Positions 43,334-55,333 of a stretch of 61,864 bases of DNA are shown piece after piece. Below the pieces are notes generated by a model that was not told the origin of the DNA, made no database searches, and worked only from the letters and a program-made list of their open reading frames with translations. The stretch is from contig CM030935.1 of assembly GCA_018136815.1 (NCBI GenBank), positions 6,015,071 to 6,076,934 on the forward strand, in the 5' to 3' direction. Within the stretch, counting starts at the first letter, position 1, and every line of letters starts with the position of its first letter. This DNA comes from Isochrysis galbana (Eukaryota > Haptophyta > Isochrysidales > Isochrysidaceae). The translations under genes and the position numbers were made by a program.

Positions 43334-46002
43334 TCACAACTCATTCTTTAATCCGGGGCGCAGGCCCCGTACATCTGAAATAGAAAGTACGTCGGAGACA
43401 CCTGCCACGAATTTGCTACCCAATGGCAAGCCGCCATCCGCACCAATGGGGGGACCTTGATCCTCGGCCGATGCGCGTGCTGTTGGTCGAGGAGAAGTTT
43501 GCTGCTGCTTCCAACCCGCCGCTTCTTCGCAGAGACGGGCGCAATATATGTCACTCACGTCTTTTGCCTTGAGTCGCGGCATCTCGCCTTCCGGGACCGG
43601 AGGCTTCCCAGTGATCCCCATAGCCCGCTTGCTGCTCGTACGTGCTCTCCTTACAGAGACCATCGCGAGCCTGAAGATGGTCTCTGCCAGATCGTTCGGG
43701 CCACTCTCGACAAATCTGCACATGAAGCGGGCCATATAGGTGACGTGGGCTCACCGTGCGTCCGTCGGCCCATGGCTCGGCGTGGGCCATCCCCGCACGA
43801 TCTTGGCTTTTGAATCCACTAAATGCAAGGATAAGTGGCACCACGATACGAGGGCAAGGGTACGGGCGTGGGAAGTTCTGTAGGATGTGCAATAATTGGG
43901 AGCGGTGGGTGCGCGGGTGAGAGCGGGGGAGAGAGGCCCCGGCGGGACGCCTTCATCATGAGAGCATGTGATGCGTCTTGCCCTAGTTCTGGCTCAGGTG
44001 CGGAGGGCGCGCACTTGCATGCGCGCGACAGCATCGCGTGCTTCATCACTAGATCATCATGGGTGACGCCGCCCTTGCCAGACTCCTCTACGCCGATTGG
44101 CCTAGCCTTCTCAAGTCTCCAGACGTAGCCGTCCCCATGAGTAGCTAGGCCCCGACTGGCGCGATCCAGATCATCGCCATTCTTGTCACCATCAGGAGCC
44201 AACAAGGCCTTGATGACGCGATACCGTTCTACCCACAGCGGAGGATTTCCCGGGTACTTCGGCTGGTTCTGCGGGTCATCATAGCCGGTAGGCACGCCTG
44301 GAAGGAGGGGCGGCAGATAAAGTGGGATGATCGCGCTCGGGACACGCTGATCAGCCGTTAGCGCGTCTGCTCCGTTCTGATTGCACCAGCGAATGGGCCT
44401 GCGCGTGGCCTACCCATGCAAATACTTCCCGTGATCTCAGAGAGCGCGTCCTCGTCGTCCAACGCAACTTGGGCCTTTCGCGCTCGTCGCAATGTCTCGA
44501 CAGCCATCGTGTGACATACGGAACACCGGAGGTCGCGCGCACCCGCTTCCACCTGGGACGAGAGGCGGCACCGCGTGCTAACACACGGACGCACTTCAAA
44601 GTGCACGGCTCCTGGCGTTGAACGAACCGAAATTCCCTACTTTCCGCGCGTTGCGCCTCTGAGGCCAGGGTGGCACCAGATCTCCTCCAGCTCTTACCTC
44701 GGCGAGGTCGTCCGGGTCGAGCAGGGCCTCCGGCGAGTATCTTTCCATGTCGAGAAGCCCAGCCATTGTGCCATCGGTGTCATACCTACGCCATGGACGG
44801 GTCAGAACATCAGTGCGACGTCCAAGCAGCACTGTCGCAAAGGGCAGGTTCATCACTCACTCTCTGAGCAACGCATCTATCGACGGTGGACTAGAGCCTG
44901 CAGCATTTGAGTTGGACGCCGCCGATTTTTTCCGACGGTCCTTGCCGCGCCGCGTTGGTGTCTTGCGCTTTCGATCAGCCGGGTGGTCGGCGGAATCACC
45001 CGCCGCGCTAGCATCCCCTGGCAGCTTTGCATGTAGTAGCGATGTCTGAGCAGCACCGGCGGCGCCGCCGCTCGTGGCTTCTGGGCGTTTCCGTCTCGCC
45101 TTTCGAGTGGGTGAGCCGCCCACTTCCGCGGAGGAGCAGAACGCAGCCGCGGTCTCCTCGGCCGACCTGCCGGCGGCGGTCGATGTAAACATAAGCCCAG
45201 AGAGCTCGTGCTGGAACTCATCGGTGAACTCCTGAATCCCGCGGTGGGGCGTCAAGCATGTGACGTGTCGGCACTCGCCTGTCGGCAGACGCTGACGTCG
45301 CAGGGCCGGTGCGGTCGCGGAGGCGCGTGAGTCATAATCGTACCTCGCACGCCCGTTTAAGCAAGAGGAGGTGCTCGAAGTCCTCCGGCACCGCCTCATC
45401 GCCAACCGCGTCGTCGAGCCTTACCTTGCGCCGCTCGAGACGCCACGAGGAGCGGCGGCCGGCCGGCGCCCGCAGCGTGTAGTTCTGCACGATGGCGATG
45501 CATATTGCGGGAACCTGGCGCAGTCGGGCCGCTACAATCTGAGATGAACGCCGCACCCGCCGCGCTGTGCGCCGGGCGGTGGCCTCACCGTCTCCCACAC
45601 CTCGTCTTCTCCGCTGGCCGTGAGGGAGTGGCGGGCAATCTCGAGATCAATTTCGGCCACCACCGCCTGCACGGGCGTGGCGTGCCGCACTGAGAGAAGG
45701 CGGCATGACAGTACGCTGTGTGACAGTCAGGGATGGAAGGGTAGAAAAAGGCGCGGGAGAGGCGGCGGTCGCGGCAGGCGTGAGGCCCTGGGGGGGGGGG
45801 GGCAGGCGGTCATGGCACACGCACAAAGAGAGTGGGGGGTGGGGAGAGAGAGAGAGAGAGAAGGAGAGGGGGAGGGAGGGAGGGAGGGGGGGTGGGGAGA
45901 GAGAGAGACCTTGCACAGCGGCACGCGGAGCGCACGGACTGGCTCCTCTGCTGTGGCCACCATGAGCAACGGCGCGAGGAGCGGCGCGAGGCGACCCATC
46001 AT
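43334..46002 (-). CDS. ER-resident saposin-B/Canopy-like protein with signal peptide and KNEL tail
   Basis: Exons in phase: 46002-45910, 45666-45589, 45514-45344, 45231-44861, 44785-44698, 44552-44414 and 44297-44015, plus a last exon ending 43334; the join between 44015 and about 43715 is unresolved. The product starts with a signal peptide (MMGRLAPLLAPLLMVATA). Spaced cysteines in short helices follow (VPLCKAVVAEIDLEIARHS, VPAICIAIVQNYTL, LLLKRACEEF), then a Lys/Arg-rich nucleolar-like linker. A second Cys set comes next (DLRCSVCHTMAVETL, SEITGSICMG, HAMLSRACK, DIYCARLCEEAAG). It ends GLKNEL, a KDEL-type retrieval signal. Paired-Cys helical domains plus an ER signal fit DUF3456/Canopy-like or saposin-B folds, which act as ER co-chaperones. 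Donors include GTGAGT, GTAAGA, GTAGGC and an unusual GTCTCT. Confidence 0.75.
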
Positions 46003-46090
46003 TGAGGCTGGATGGACTCGGAGGGAAGAGCTCTCTCGTCACAGGGGCTCTCTCTGTTGCCCGCAAGTCTCACGGCGGAGAGGGGGGGAT

Positions 46091-46432
<342 letters not shown>

Positions 46433-46499
46433 AGTTGGCCGGTTCACACTCGCACCCTCCACCTCCTCAATTATAGCAGAGATAGAGAAAAAAATAAAA

Positions 46500-47822
46500 A
46501 ATAGGGGGTGCTCGTATCATGAATAATAGGTGATACTACTCGTAAAAGCTTTTCTTGTTGTGTGAGTATAACCTTAGTGCTGTGGTCCGTAGCCTTCATC
46601 GGCAACGGAGCCCCTCCCCCGCGATGGGTGTGTGTGCGCGGTTGGTGCATGGTTCGTCCGGTGCATGTGGCTAGGGGCGCTAGCCAACAAGATGCAAGAT
46701 GCTCTACAAGACTACAATTTCAAACGTGGTACCCCCGCACCCCCGCCGAGAGACGAGAGACCACTTATTCAATCTCTACATCACGAGCGCGTTTGACGAC
46801 GCTCAAGGGTGCAACATCACAACGAATGAACTCGACAAATTCGTTGAAAATCTTTTCTTCGACCCATCGGCTATCGAGCTTGCCACGCGCTCTCGCAAAC
46901 GGTGCAATCTGGATAATCGCACAGCAACACAGCAAAACCACCCAACACCTCCAATCATGGCCCCGGCCAGATCCGCGAAGACTGGACAGTTCAAGGGTGG
47001 CAACGCAAGAAATCCACATCGAATGCCTCCAAACTCCAAGCCTCTGCTATTCTTGGAACCGCTGACGTGTCAGAGCTAGGGCCAGGCGGAAATATTCCGA
47101 AAAACTTGCCCAAATATTCCGCGAAGATATCCCATTTATATCCTGAGAGGCCACCCAAATACCAAATATCCCCAAAACATGCCGACCTGGTTTTATTTTT
47201 GGCTCGAGCACTCGAGCACGAGTGCACGAGTGAGATAGGCCGAAGCTGCGCACATGTGGCCCAAGCAAGCTAGTGGTAGCCCGGTCACTCACTCTTTTTA
47301 ACCCACTATTTTCCACCTCCCCTGGGTGTCCAAGGATTCCGCAGGGTCCCCCCCTACCTGCCCCGGCAACCGTCTCCCCCCCCCCCGAACCCCCTCCCAC
47401 CCCACGAAAGGCAATGGCGTCGGTGAGTGACCCCCCTCCCTTCCCCCGCGCGTGGCGGTCTATTTTGGGAGAATGACAAGGTCGCCCACGGGAGGGAATT
47501 AGAGAAATGAATAAGGGGCGCAGCATCACTATAAGAAACGCGGAGCTTCCGCGAAGGGCAATCGCCCGCGATCGGCCGAAGAATGGCCTGGAGGTAGTGG
47601 GCATGGTGAGCCCACACCTCTCGCGAGCAGTGTGGGGGGCCACTGGTAGGGAGCACGCGGGGTCTTGAGGGTGGCACACATCCACACTGACCCATCCTCG
47701 CCCCACGCGCTGCAGGAATGCCTTGATTCGCTTGCGCTCGAGCCCCACTGCTTTGGCTCGCTTGACGTTGGCAAGCGCTGGCTCGGACGCCCGGAGGTGC
47801 AACTCTTCCTGGGGGCCGTACA
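46500..47822. other. No supported gene; one unassigned frame at 46699-47079
   Basis: The frame at 46699-47079 reads TRDHLFNLYITSAFDDAQGC and ELDKFVENLFFDPSAIELAT, which looks protein-like, but it has no recognisable domain, and only short G/C-rich noise follows. It may be an exon or part of an element. Confidence 0.35.
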
Positions 47823-48600
47823 AGGTGTCGTTCCGTCAATTGTGGGACATGAGTCGAATTGAGCGATCGAATGTCCACAGTTGTATATAGAGCGTTATTT
47901 TAAAATTAAATGTAGACTAGCGTAACAACTTATTTTCCCTGCTTTCCCGCGGCGCGTGTCCCCCCCCCCTCGGGGGGCGCCGTGTCGGCGCTTTTCGATA
48001 TTTGCCCATGGCACCTGTGATTACTTGTAATTATGGGCACGGCGCGATGTGCATCGGTCCCCCCGCGGGGCGCCGTGCGTGCGCATGCCAACCTTTTCCC
48101 TCCCCTAAGGCCCACATTTACGTAAAGTAGCCATATAAGAGATGTTTCTTTGCGCAGCACGTGTGATGACTTGCAATCACATTTGTGCACGCCGTGCGTG
48201 GGCACGGCGCGATGTGCATCGGCCCCCCCGCGGGGGCGCCGTGCGTGCGCATGCCAACTTTTTCCCTATCTTAGTCTATGCGTACCCCTAAGGCCTAAGG
48301 CCCACATTCACGTAAAGTAGCCATATAAGAGATGTTTCGTTGCGCAGCACGTGTGATGACTTGCAATCACATTGTGCACGCCGTGCGTGGGCACGGCGCG
48401 ATGTGCATCGCCCCCCCCCCCGCGGGGGCGCCGTGCGTGCGCATAGAAACTTCCAGAAGGTGCACGCCGTGCGTTCACTCTTTCCGCGGGGGAACTCTGG
48501 GCGCAGAGGCGGTCGGGAACCGTGGGGGCACCTCCTGGGACCGGGGAAAATATTACCGTATATTGCGAAAACACTAACGTAAACAATTGGTAGGTCTTTT
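47823..48600 (+). repeat. Repeat R2, copy 2, with ~165-190-bp minisatellite core
   Basis: Direct copy of 24817-25484: same start (GTGTCGTTCCGTCAATTG), same AT-rich segment, then three tandem units containing GCGCGATGTGCATCG (near 48042, 48206 and 48396), and the same end TCTTTTGGTCTCTC. Unit number and length differ between copies. Confidence 0.8.
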
Positions 48601-48744
48601 GGTCTCTCCCCTCCCCCGGGTCCCCTCCCCCCGTCTCCCCCTCCCCCTCTCATCGACCTACCAGAGAGAGAAGGCTCCTACTGCCTGCCTCCCTCCTCCC
48701 TCCTCGCTCACCCTCCAGCTCTCCTCGCCCTCGTCTTCCTCACG

Positions 48745-49230
48745 ATGGTGGCGACTCGGCGCGCATCGGTACGGTCCTCCGTCCTCTCCTCTCGTGCTCC
48801 TGCTCGCTGGTTTCGTTCGACTCGCTCGACACGGCCACCTGTCGACTGGACGCTGAGCGCAAGCGCTGCTCGCACGACTCGTTCCTCCTCCTGCTCCAAG
48901 GGCGCGGCGGAGGAGGCGGAGCCTGTTCGCGTTCCTGATGCCGAGGAGGAGGCCCTTTCCCCGACCGATGAGGCCACCACCACCACCACCGACGAGGACT
49001 CCTGGCCTGTGGGAGGAGAAGAGGAGAACGAGGACTGTGCGTCGGACGCTCCAGGTCTTCTTCTTCCCATCGCGCGGGTTGCGGAGGTCGAGGAGCCAGC
49101 CGAGTCGATGGAGGAGGTCGAGACCACGCTCCTCGCGCGAACCGGCGACCGGCAGCCACGCCGCCCCCGACGAGCTGAGCCCAGAGGTCGGACGAGCACG
49201 GGGCGTTCCGCTAGCTACCTAGGGCCCTAG
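48745..49230 (+). pseudogene. Acidic Glu/Thr-rich module associated with gypsy fragments, copy 2
   Basis: Frame from MVATRRASVRSSVLSS to 49230 with an Arg/Ser-rich start, then EEEALSPTDEATTTTTDED, ENEDCASDAPGLLLPIARV and EEPAESMEEVE, nearly the same as 26455-26640. Here the module directly precedes integrase-core sequence on the same strand, supporting origin from a gypsy-type element. Confidence 0.5.
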
Positions 49231-49239
49231 CGTCGCCCT

Positions 49240-49400
49240 CCGGTCTCTCCGTGGGTACCTACCCCTTTGACGTGGTCTACTGCGACGTGCTCTCGCTGGC
49301 TCCCACTCACAACTTCGTGCCTGGAGTCTCGGGTTACGACAAGCTGGTCGTGGCGTCTCTCTCTCTCTATCTGAGCCTTGCCTCTAGGCATTGCTGTCTT
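49240..49400 (+). pseudogene. Ty3/gypsy integrase core fragment
   Basis: Reads GTYPFDVVYCDVLSLAPTHN followed by FVPGVSGYDKLVV, the first beta strands and catalytic Asp region of a retroviral-type integrase, then becomes CT-rich and unrelated. It starts almost where the 16766-18022 copy stops. Confidence 0.7.
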
Positions 49401-50346
49401 ATTGGGCAACATTTGCGTTCTGCGTTGCACTATTGTTGGGTTGTTGGTCTTATTGACCGGCCAGGTCTGCGCCCCGCGCTTGTGCGCGGGGTCAGTGCCA
49501 CAGCTGTGTAGGGGCCCAGCCCGGAGGCTTTCCCTATATGGGGGTTGAGGTCGTGCGGCCTCTCCTGCCTTCTGTTCAGTCTGTGTGTGCTTGGTGCTTG
49601 GCTGGTGTGTGCCCTTTGCTTCCATGTCTGATGTCTGGTGTGTCGGCTCGTGCTGTGTTTCGGGCGCGTCTCGCGGCGTACCCAGTGCCACGAGTGAGGC
49701 GAGAATATTTAAAGGTTTTTTTTAGTTATCCCATGACCCTATCGTTATTATAACGATAGTTGTTGAAGGCTAGGGAGGTATGGGCATGGACATGCCGACG
49801 TCTTGGTCTTTGTCCGGTGGGGCGGCGGCCTGCGAGCGCGTCGGCTCCGGCCGTCCCGTTGGGGCGTCGTGACTGCAGGGGCTAGGAGAGGGGAGCGGTC
49901 GGCGCGCGCTCCAGCTCGCTGAAACTACAAGCCAATCGTTTTGACATCACCACCACAAATCTATACAAGCAGATCGATGCGTTACTACACCGCCCCTGTT
50001 TCTCCTGGCAGCATCCCCTATCGTGCTGGCAGGAGTGACACCAAACGTGTGATCCAAAGCTGAACGATGGGGCGACAACCTCCGCAACTACCCACCGTCT
50101 AAAGATTTGACTGAGGATCATCGGAGCAATGATGCTAGCTTGGCATTGGTGCACACCCGCGCACGTCCGAGGTGTCATCCTTTTATACCACCATCGTTTG
50201 GAACCCATCGCTTGGAAATAGGGCAGCAAGCACATACGTCTGGCTGTGGCGCAGTCAGTTTGTCCAATCATCACGTCCACTGAGTGCCTGGTGAATATAG
50301 CATGTCAAGTGCAGTTGAGCGAGCGCAATACCAATTGAAGCGCACA
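49401..50346. other. No supported gene; 3' flank of the LC8 gene
   Basis: T-rich then unique sequence. No domain-bearing frames. The right part probably holds the 3' UTR of the minus-strand dynein light chain. Confidence 0.5.
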
Positions 50347-51028
50347 CTAACCGGATTTGAAGACAAGGAAAGCAAGAGGTCCGACGTAGAAGTAGATAAA
50401 ATGTTTCGTTGCATGTACGACATGTGAGCCATACTCCTTCCCAACCACAACATGCCATGTAGGGCTGTACAACAGGAGAAGGGTATGATCACATGTCAAT
50501 CGAAATAGCGTTGTTCGGAAGGGGTCTCGAAAGATGATGATTCGATGAGGTCGGGCGATTGAGTTCAGCTCTGCCTATTTTATGGCTGCATATCACCTGT
50601 ACTTCTTGTCCATCTCAGCCTTGATTGCCTTGGCCATCTGGACCTCTACTGTGTGCTCAGCGACGGCGGCTGAAGAGGAGCAGAGGAAGCGCTCACGCGT
50701 GAGTGCGATAGCGAGCATCGCGAGCGTCCTCAAGCTGGAGGCCATGAAGCGGTAACACGCCCCGCACCGCCGACGCTGTGACTTCCCCCCACTTTCCCTT
50801 TCCCCTCCCCTTCTCCCCTTACAAAAACCCAGGGTGAGACTATCGAAGAGCATACTCCTCCAGCCGCCACGGGGCAGTCTTGCGGCCATCGTCGGCCCAT
50901 GGAGAGTGGAGATCAGCTCGCTCGCGCATCGCGCGCTTCGCACCGAGGGCGAATGTGATCACATCCTGCTCCATCTCCTCGTTCATGTCGATTGTCTTGA
51001 CGAGGGCCTTCTGCGGTGCGGCCGCCAT
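50347..51028 (-). CDS. DYNLL: Dynein light chain LC8-type (DYNLL)
   Basis: Three small exons fit exactly: 51028-50944, 50669-50597 and 50464-50347, giving 91 aa. Introns of 274 and 132 bp have GTGCGA and GTGATA donors. The product reads [48 protein letters not shown] and FLVFKSG, matching LC8 along its whole length with no gaps in the helix region. LC8 is a homodimer that binds short linear motifs on dynein intermediate chain and many other partners, in cytoplasmic and axonemal dynein. The ATG at 51028 ([11 protein letters not shown]) gives the standard length; an in-frame ATG about 110 bp further upstream would add a non-conserved extension. Confidence 0.95.
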
Positions 51029-51141
51029 GGCGCGCGCGGCAGAAGACAGAGAGAGCTGCCCGAAACCAGGCTGCTCCGACGCAACGGGCGAAATACCGCT
51101 AGGGGGGCCGCCCAGTGGGGTCTGGGAGCGTCCGCGCATCC

Positions 51142-51172
51142 CAATGACCAATGACCAATGACCAATGACAAA
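51142..51172. repeat. Short (CAATGAC)n tandem repeat
   Basis: About four units of CAATGAC/CCAATGA immediately upstream of the LC8 gene (AATGACCAATGACCAATGAC). It contains CCAAT-like boxes on the plus strand, so it may act in transcription, but this is a guess. Confidence 0.6.
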
Positions 51173-51375
51173 GAAAAATAGTGGGCCTTAGCAGCAACAG
51201 GCATCTGACAACGGATCTGGCAACATCTGGTCCATTATAATTATGTGACGATAGCAATAACACAGTCCCGAGAGTGGTATGGGTGGTTGTGGTTGTGGCG
51301 GTAGAGCCTTGTCGTGAAGTCGTGCAGGTACAGGGTACAGGGTGTAATTTTCTAGTTCTAGTTCTACAGTATGGG

Positions 51376-52007
51376 TGCAACTAAGTTTATACTTAGTTCG
51401 CCCATGGGGGGGCACGAGCCCCCCCCTCTCTCCACTCCTCCCCTGCCATGGGGGAGGAACCACCCATGCTCCTGGCACGCCTGATGGCTTGCCAGGAGCC
51501 CACTGCCCTGCTGACCCACTCTCTCCCTGGCAGGCTCGCCTGCCTCGCGCGTCCTGGCCTGTCGTGGCTAGCCCATCGCTCCAACCCCCCCTCCCCCCCT
51601 GTTCGACAGGCAGACAGGTGCAGAGTGGGGGCCCCTGAGGCCCAGGAGCGCCAGCGAGGGAGAGGCAAGGGAGACCAGGGCCCAGCCCCAGCCTCCTCTG
51701 CCCCCTGAGCTGGCCTCCATGAGCCTCCAGGGGTCGCCAGAGAGGCAGCTGCAGGCCTGTCGCAGGCGCGCCATCGCGCGTGCCTGCAGGAGAGGGGAGA
51801 GAGAGCGCGGAGAAGGGGGTGGGCGGAGCGAGGGCTCCGCTCACCGGAAAATATGTAAGTCCCGCACCTGTTTACAGGAGAAGTCGGGACTGAGGACGCC
51901 GCCAGCCCGGTAGGCATAGGAGGAAGGGGGGAACGGATCACCGGGGGGGGGGGGGGCGGGGCGGGCCACCGACCATATCTAAGCTCTTTTCCCCTATCCC
52001 CCTAGTC
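51376..52007 (+). mobile_element. Repeat R1, full-length copy 2
   Basis: Direct, near-identical copy of 15889-16507, with the same near-palindrome start (AACTAAGTTTATACTTAGTT), G/C hairpin and internal CCTGTTTACAGG structure, ending CCCCCTAG followed by T. Just beyond its end, at 52007-52033, a fragment of its own interior (GGAAAATATGTAAGTCCCGC) is repeated and joins directly to the retroelement leader, which marks a rearrangement. Confidence 0.8.
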
Positions 52008-52034
52008 GGAAAATATGTAAGTCCCGCACCTGTG

Positions 52035-52906
52035 TCGAGTCGAGCGGAGCCGGAGGGCTCTGAGCCACTCCGTCGCGAGCAGCACCGGCGGCTAGCGCGG
52101 CGCTTTGGCCCTCCTCCCCGCCGGGNNNNNNNNNNNNNNNNNNNNNNNNNNNNNNNNNNNNNNNNNNNNNNNNNNNNNNNNNNNNNNNNNNNNNNNNNNN
52201 NNNNNNNNNNNNNNNNNNNNNNNNNAGTCGGGTGAATGAAATTCTGGATGGGGTCGGGCATCCCCATTTGGGTGTCTGGACTGGGAACGAACGGCGAACG
52301 AAGGGCTGTGGGGCGGTGAGGTGCTCCTAGCGGCCCTAGTGTGTTGGATAGTAAGAGATTGTTAGACCTACAAAGAACTCTTCCCTCAGGGAGGGAGCCT
52401 AGGCTGCTTGAGTGCAGCGACGCAGCGAACAACGACGGACAACGAAGCTGAGAACAACAGGATACACCGACCCACGAACACACCGGAATCATTCACCCAA
52501 ACCAAGCAAATTATCAAGCAACCGCGACCCCAAATCACCGATAACTCAAACACGTCGCGAGAGACGGAGAGAGAGAGCGAGAGAGAGAGAGACTCCGCAG
52601 CGACGGCCGGAGCGTGTCTCCGTTGTAACTTCCCACGTAGCGGAGAGCCCGAAGGGGAGCGTCATGTCGCGCGACCACGGCGATCACTCTGGATACAGAT
52701 CGCGACGAGATATCTTCACGACCGAATAAATCTTGCCGTTGAGCGTGAACCTTCTAGACGCTTCTAACGAACAACCCTGAGTAGCAACCAAAGGGAAGAA
52801 ACACCAAAGGGGCCAAGGGCTTGCATGTAACTTGCATCAAGGGGAAAGATTCCCTCACCTAGGAAGCGAACCTACACCGGTCTCCAAGGGGAGATGGCAA
52901 ATTAAA
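52035..52906 (-). pseudogene. Inverted, truncated copy of the LTR-retrotransposon leader and Gag start
   Basis: The reverse complement matches 60418-61190: leader from AATTTGCCATCTCCCC, through a GAGAGAGCGAGAGAGAG tract, to the Gag start MGMPDPIQNFIHPT. The copy breaks off after the equivalent of 61190, at the R1 junction. The 100-N gap lies inside it. Confidence 0.85.
52126..52225. other. Assembly gap of exactly 100 N
   Basis: Exactly 100 unknown bases. Flanks read ...CCCGCCGGG and AGTCGGGTG...; in the related copy at about 61090-61115 these sequences are directly joined, so the gap probably stands for few or no missing bases. Confidence 0.95.
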
Positions 52907-53664
52907 CCCTAGTTTCTTACCGGGTCGGCGGCCAAATTCATGTTAAGCTTTCTTAATGCTGGGGATTTTTAATGGTGCACCTATACTGTAGTTCTAGTCC
53001 TCTAGTTCTAGTTCTAGTACTAGCTAGTTCTAGTTCTATCTATAGTTTTATAGTTCTAGTTCTAGTTCGAGTTTTTTAATTCTAGAGTTCTATAGCTTTC
53101 GTTCGCTTGTTCGCTTGTGCCAACCGGCAACCGACCGTCGTCGAGTTCAGGTAGCTTGTAGCTTGTAGCTTGTAGCTTGTTTGTAGCTTGCAGTTGCAGG
53201 GCTTGCCTAATCTATAGTCTATATCTTTCTATATTGATATGGTACAAGTACAGAATTGAATTATGTGTTATGTGTACATGCGTACTTGTACGGTCGCTCC
53301 TATAACCTATGGCTTCCCTGCATGCGTGGCGGAAACTCACGAGGAAATTTATTTTCATCTCTACGTGAAAGACTTGAATTGCTACTTCTAGGGATGGCGA
53401 TGGGGGCCATCGCTGCTTGATCAGATTGCCTGCCTACCAGCATCTGACCATCCGACACCAAAACACCAAAAAGGTAATCCTCACGTCTGTTTCTGTTTGC
53501 GATATTGATATTAATATTATGTGTGCAGGACCAAACCGCAAAAGCGCGGCGATAGATGGAGCAGCAAAGACCCGAAAAGCGGGGGCTGAGATCCCCCGGG
53601 ACCCGGGGGCACGGCAACTCATATGCACAATTGGTGTTTACGTGCTTGTTTGTTGTTTGCCACA
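52907..53664. other. Non-coding with short tandem arrays
   Basis: Degenerate TTCTAG hexamer array at about 52985-53085 and a (GTAGCTT)n 7-bp array at about 53155-53190. No gene recognised. Confidence 0.6.
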
Positions 53665-53686
53665 GGAACACGGAACACCCCCAACC

Positions 53687-54607
53687 TACTTTTATAAGTG
53701 GGGGTCAATGGGGGCCTCGCGCCCCCCTCTTTCCATCGCGGACACCCCCCGGGGTGGGCCCGTACATTCAACCCCAGCCCCTGCCCTCTGGCAGGGGCAG
53801 GGCACTCATCAAATCAGCCCAGACCCCTAGTGGGCGCGGGCCGCGAGCCGCACTCCCAGGCCCGCATGGGCCTGCTCTCGTACTGACTCCCCCCCCCACC
53901 CCTGGTCGCCAGGCAGACAGGGGCCTCAGGGCGGCACCCAAGGCCAGCGAGGCGAGCGAGGGAGAGGCAGGGGGGGCCAGGGGCTGAGCCCCAGCCTCCA
54001 CTGCCCCCTGAGCTGGCCCTGCTGGCCCTCTGGGCGCCCCTGAAGGACCTCTGAGAGCAGGCCATGGCGCGCCGCATGGCGACGCGCCGCAGGGACCGGG
54101 GCGGAAGAGAATGGAACGAGGGAGAGGGGGGGATTTGCACCCCCCCGATGGAGTGTGGTGAGAAACGAGCCCCGTTTGCGTTAGCAAACGGGCGAAGGGG
54201 GGCGGCTGGCGACAGGAGAGGCGAGAAGAAGGGAGTGGCTCAAGACGTCCCTGTGGCAGATATCGGGGGGCGCAGTCATTTATTTCTTCGAGGACCGCTC
54301 GCGGCGCGAGCTGTAAGGGCCGTTCTCCTTTTTTGACGAGAGGCTCCTCCCCCCCCCCCCGGTGCTTTTTCCCGGAGAGTCGGCCGGCGTCGACCGGACC
54401 GCCTCAATGGGTTTTCCCTCATTTTAACTTGTGGGGAGTTAGAATGGGAGCCGGGGGCCTGCGAGGGGGGAGATGTGGAAGGGTGCATAGGAGTATGTAT
54501 TTGTGACAACAGCACGCGCCAAGGTGTACGGGCAGGTGCGCTGAGGGCTGTCGTGTTAGTACCGGGCTAGTGAGAGTAGTGGTACTAATGCTCAGATAGA
54601 TTTGTTT
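53687..54607. mobile_element. R1-related composite element flanked by a 22-bp direct repeat
   Basis: The first ~480 bp is a diverged relative of R1 (hairpin of GGGGGCCTCGCGCCCCC type, then GGCAGACAG, AGCGAGGGAGAGGCAGG and CCCCCTGAGCTGGCC in the same order). The last ~320 bp is the inverted partner of 7612-7940. GGAACACGGAACACCCCCAA is present on both sides (53665-53686 and 54608-54629), which is either a long target duplication or terminal direct repeats. No protein is encoded. Confidence 0.6.
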
Positions 54608-54629
54608 GGAACACGGAACACCCCCAACC

Positions 54630-55333
54630 GCCTAACAGCAGGTTTGCCCCAACCTACCCCTTGCGCTTGGGCCCTGACGAATTGCACGCGGGCCCACCCC
54701 CCGAAACCAAAGACAAATGAATGACGAATGGGGCGGTGCAAAGGTGGAGAGTGTTCTGGGGTATAGGTATAGGCGCGATAGTGTGAGTCAGTACCGTGAG
54801 TACGTGGGCTCCTTATAGCTAGCGGTAGTAGCTTGAATCTTCAGGTTTTTTTTGCCCTTACTTAGCTGTTAGCTGCGTTGCTCTGTTGTTGCTATTTGCT
54901 GCATTTGCTAGTATTAGTATGCGCATCGCTATAGCTATAGAATAGATCCTCACGAGAACACACAACATTCACCATGGACCAAGGCTACCATTGACAGGAG
55001 GAGGAATGGCCCTCCGATGGCATCCCTCCGGGTATCATCACTACCACCGATGCGTACAAACTCAGCATGTGGCAAACAGCATTGCGGCACATTGCCAAGA
55101 AACGGGCATCTCAAGCTAACGAGATCCATCTGGCATAGCTCTCGTAGAACCCATGCACAAATTGTACACGCAAATGCATACGATAAAATCCGCGCCGCTT
55201 GCCGATGCCTGGGAAGAGTACCAATTTGAGAGAGGAGCGGCAGTATTGAGTGGGAGTTGAGTGCCATGGCAACGGAAGACGAGAGCACGAATACATGAGA
55301 CGCAATGCACGGTGAGACCGCCAATTTCCTTTC
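54630..55333. other. Intergenic, 3' flank of the F-box gene
   Basis: No gene recognised; probably includes the 3' UTR of the minus-strand TPR-F-box-WD40 gene. Confidence 0.5.
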
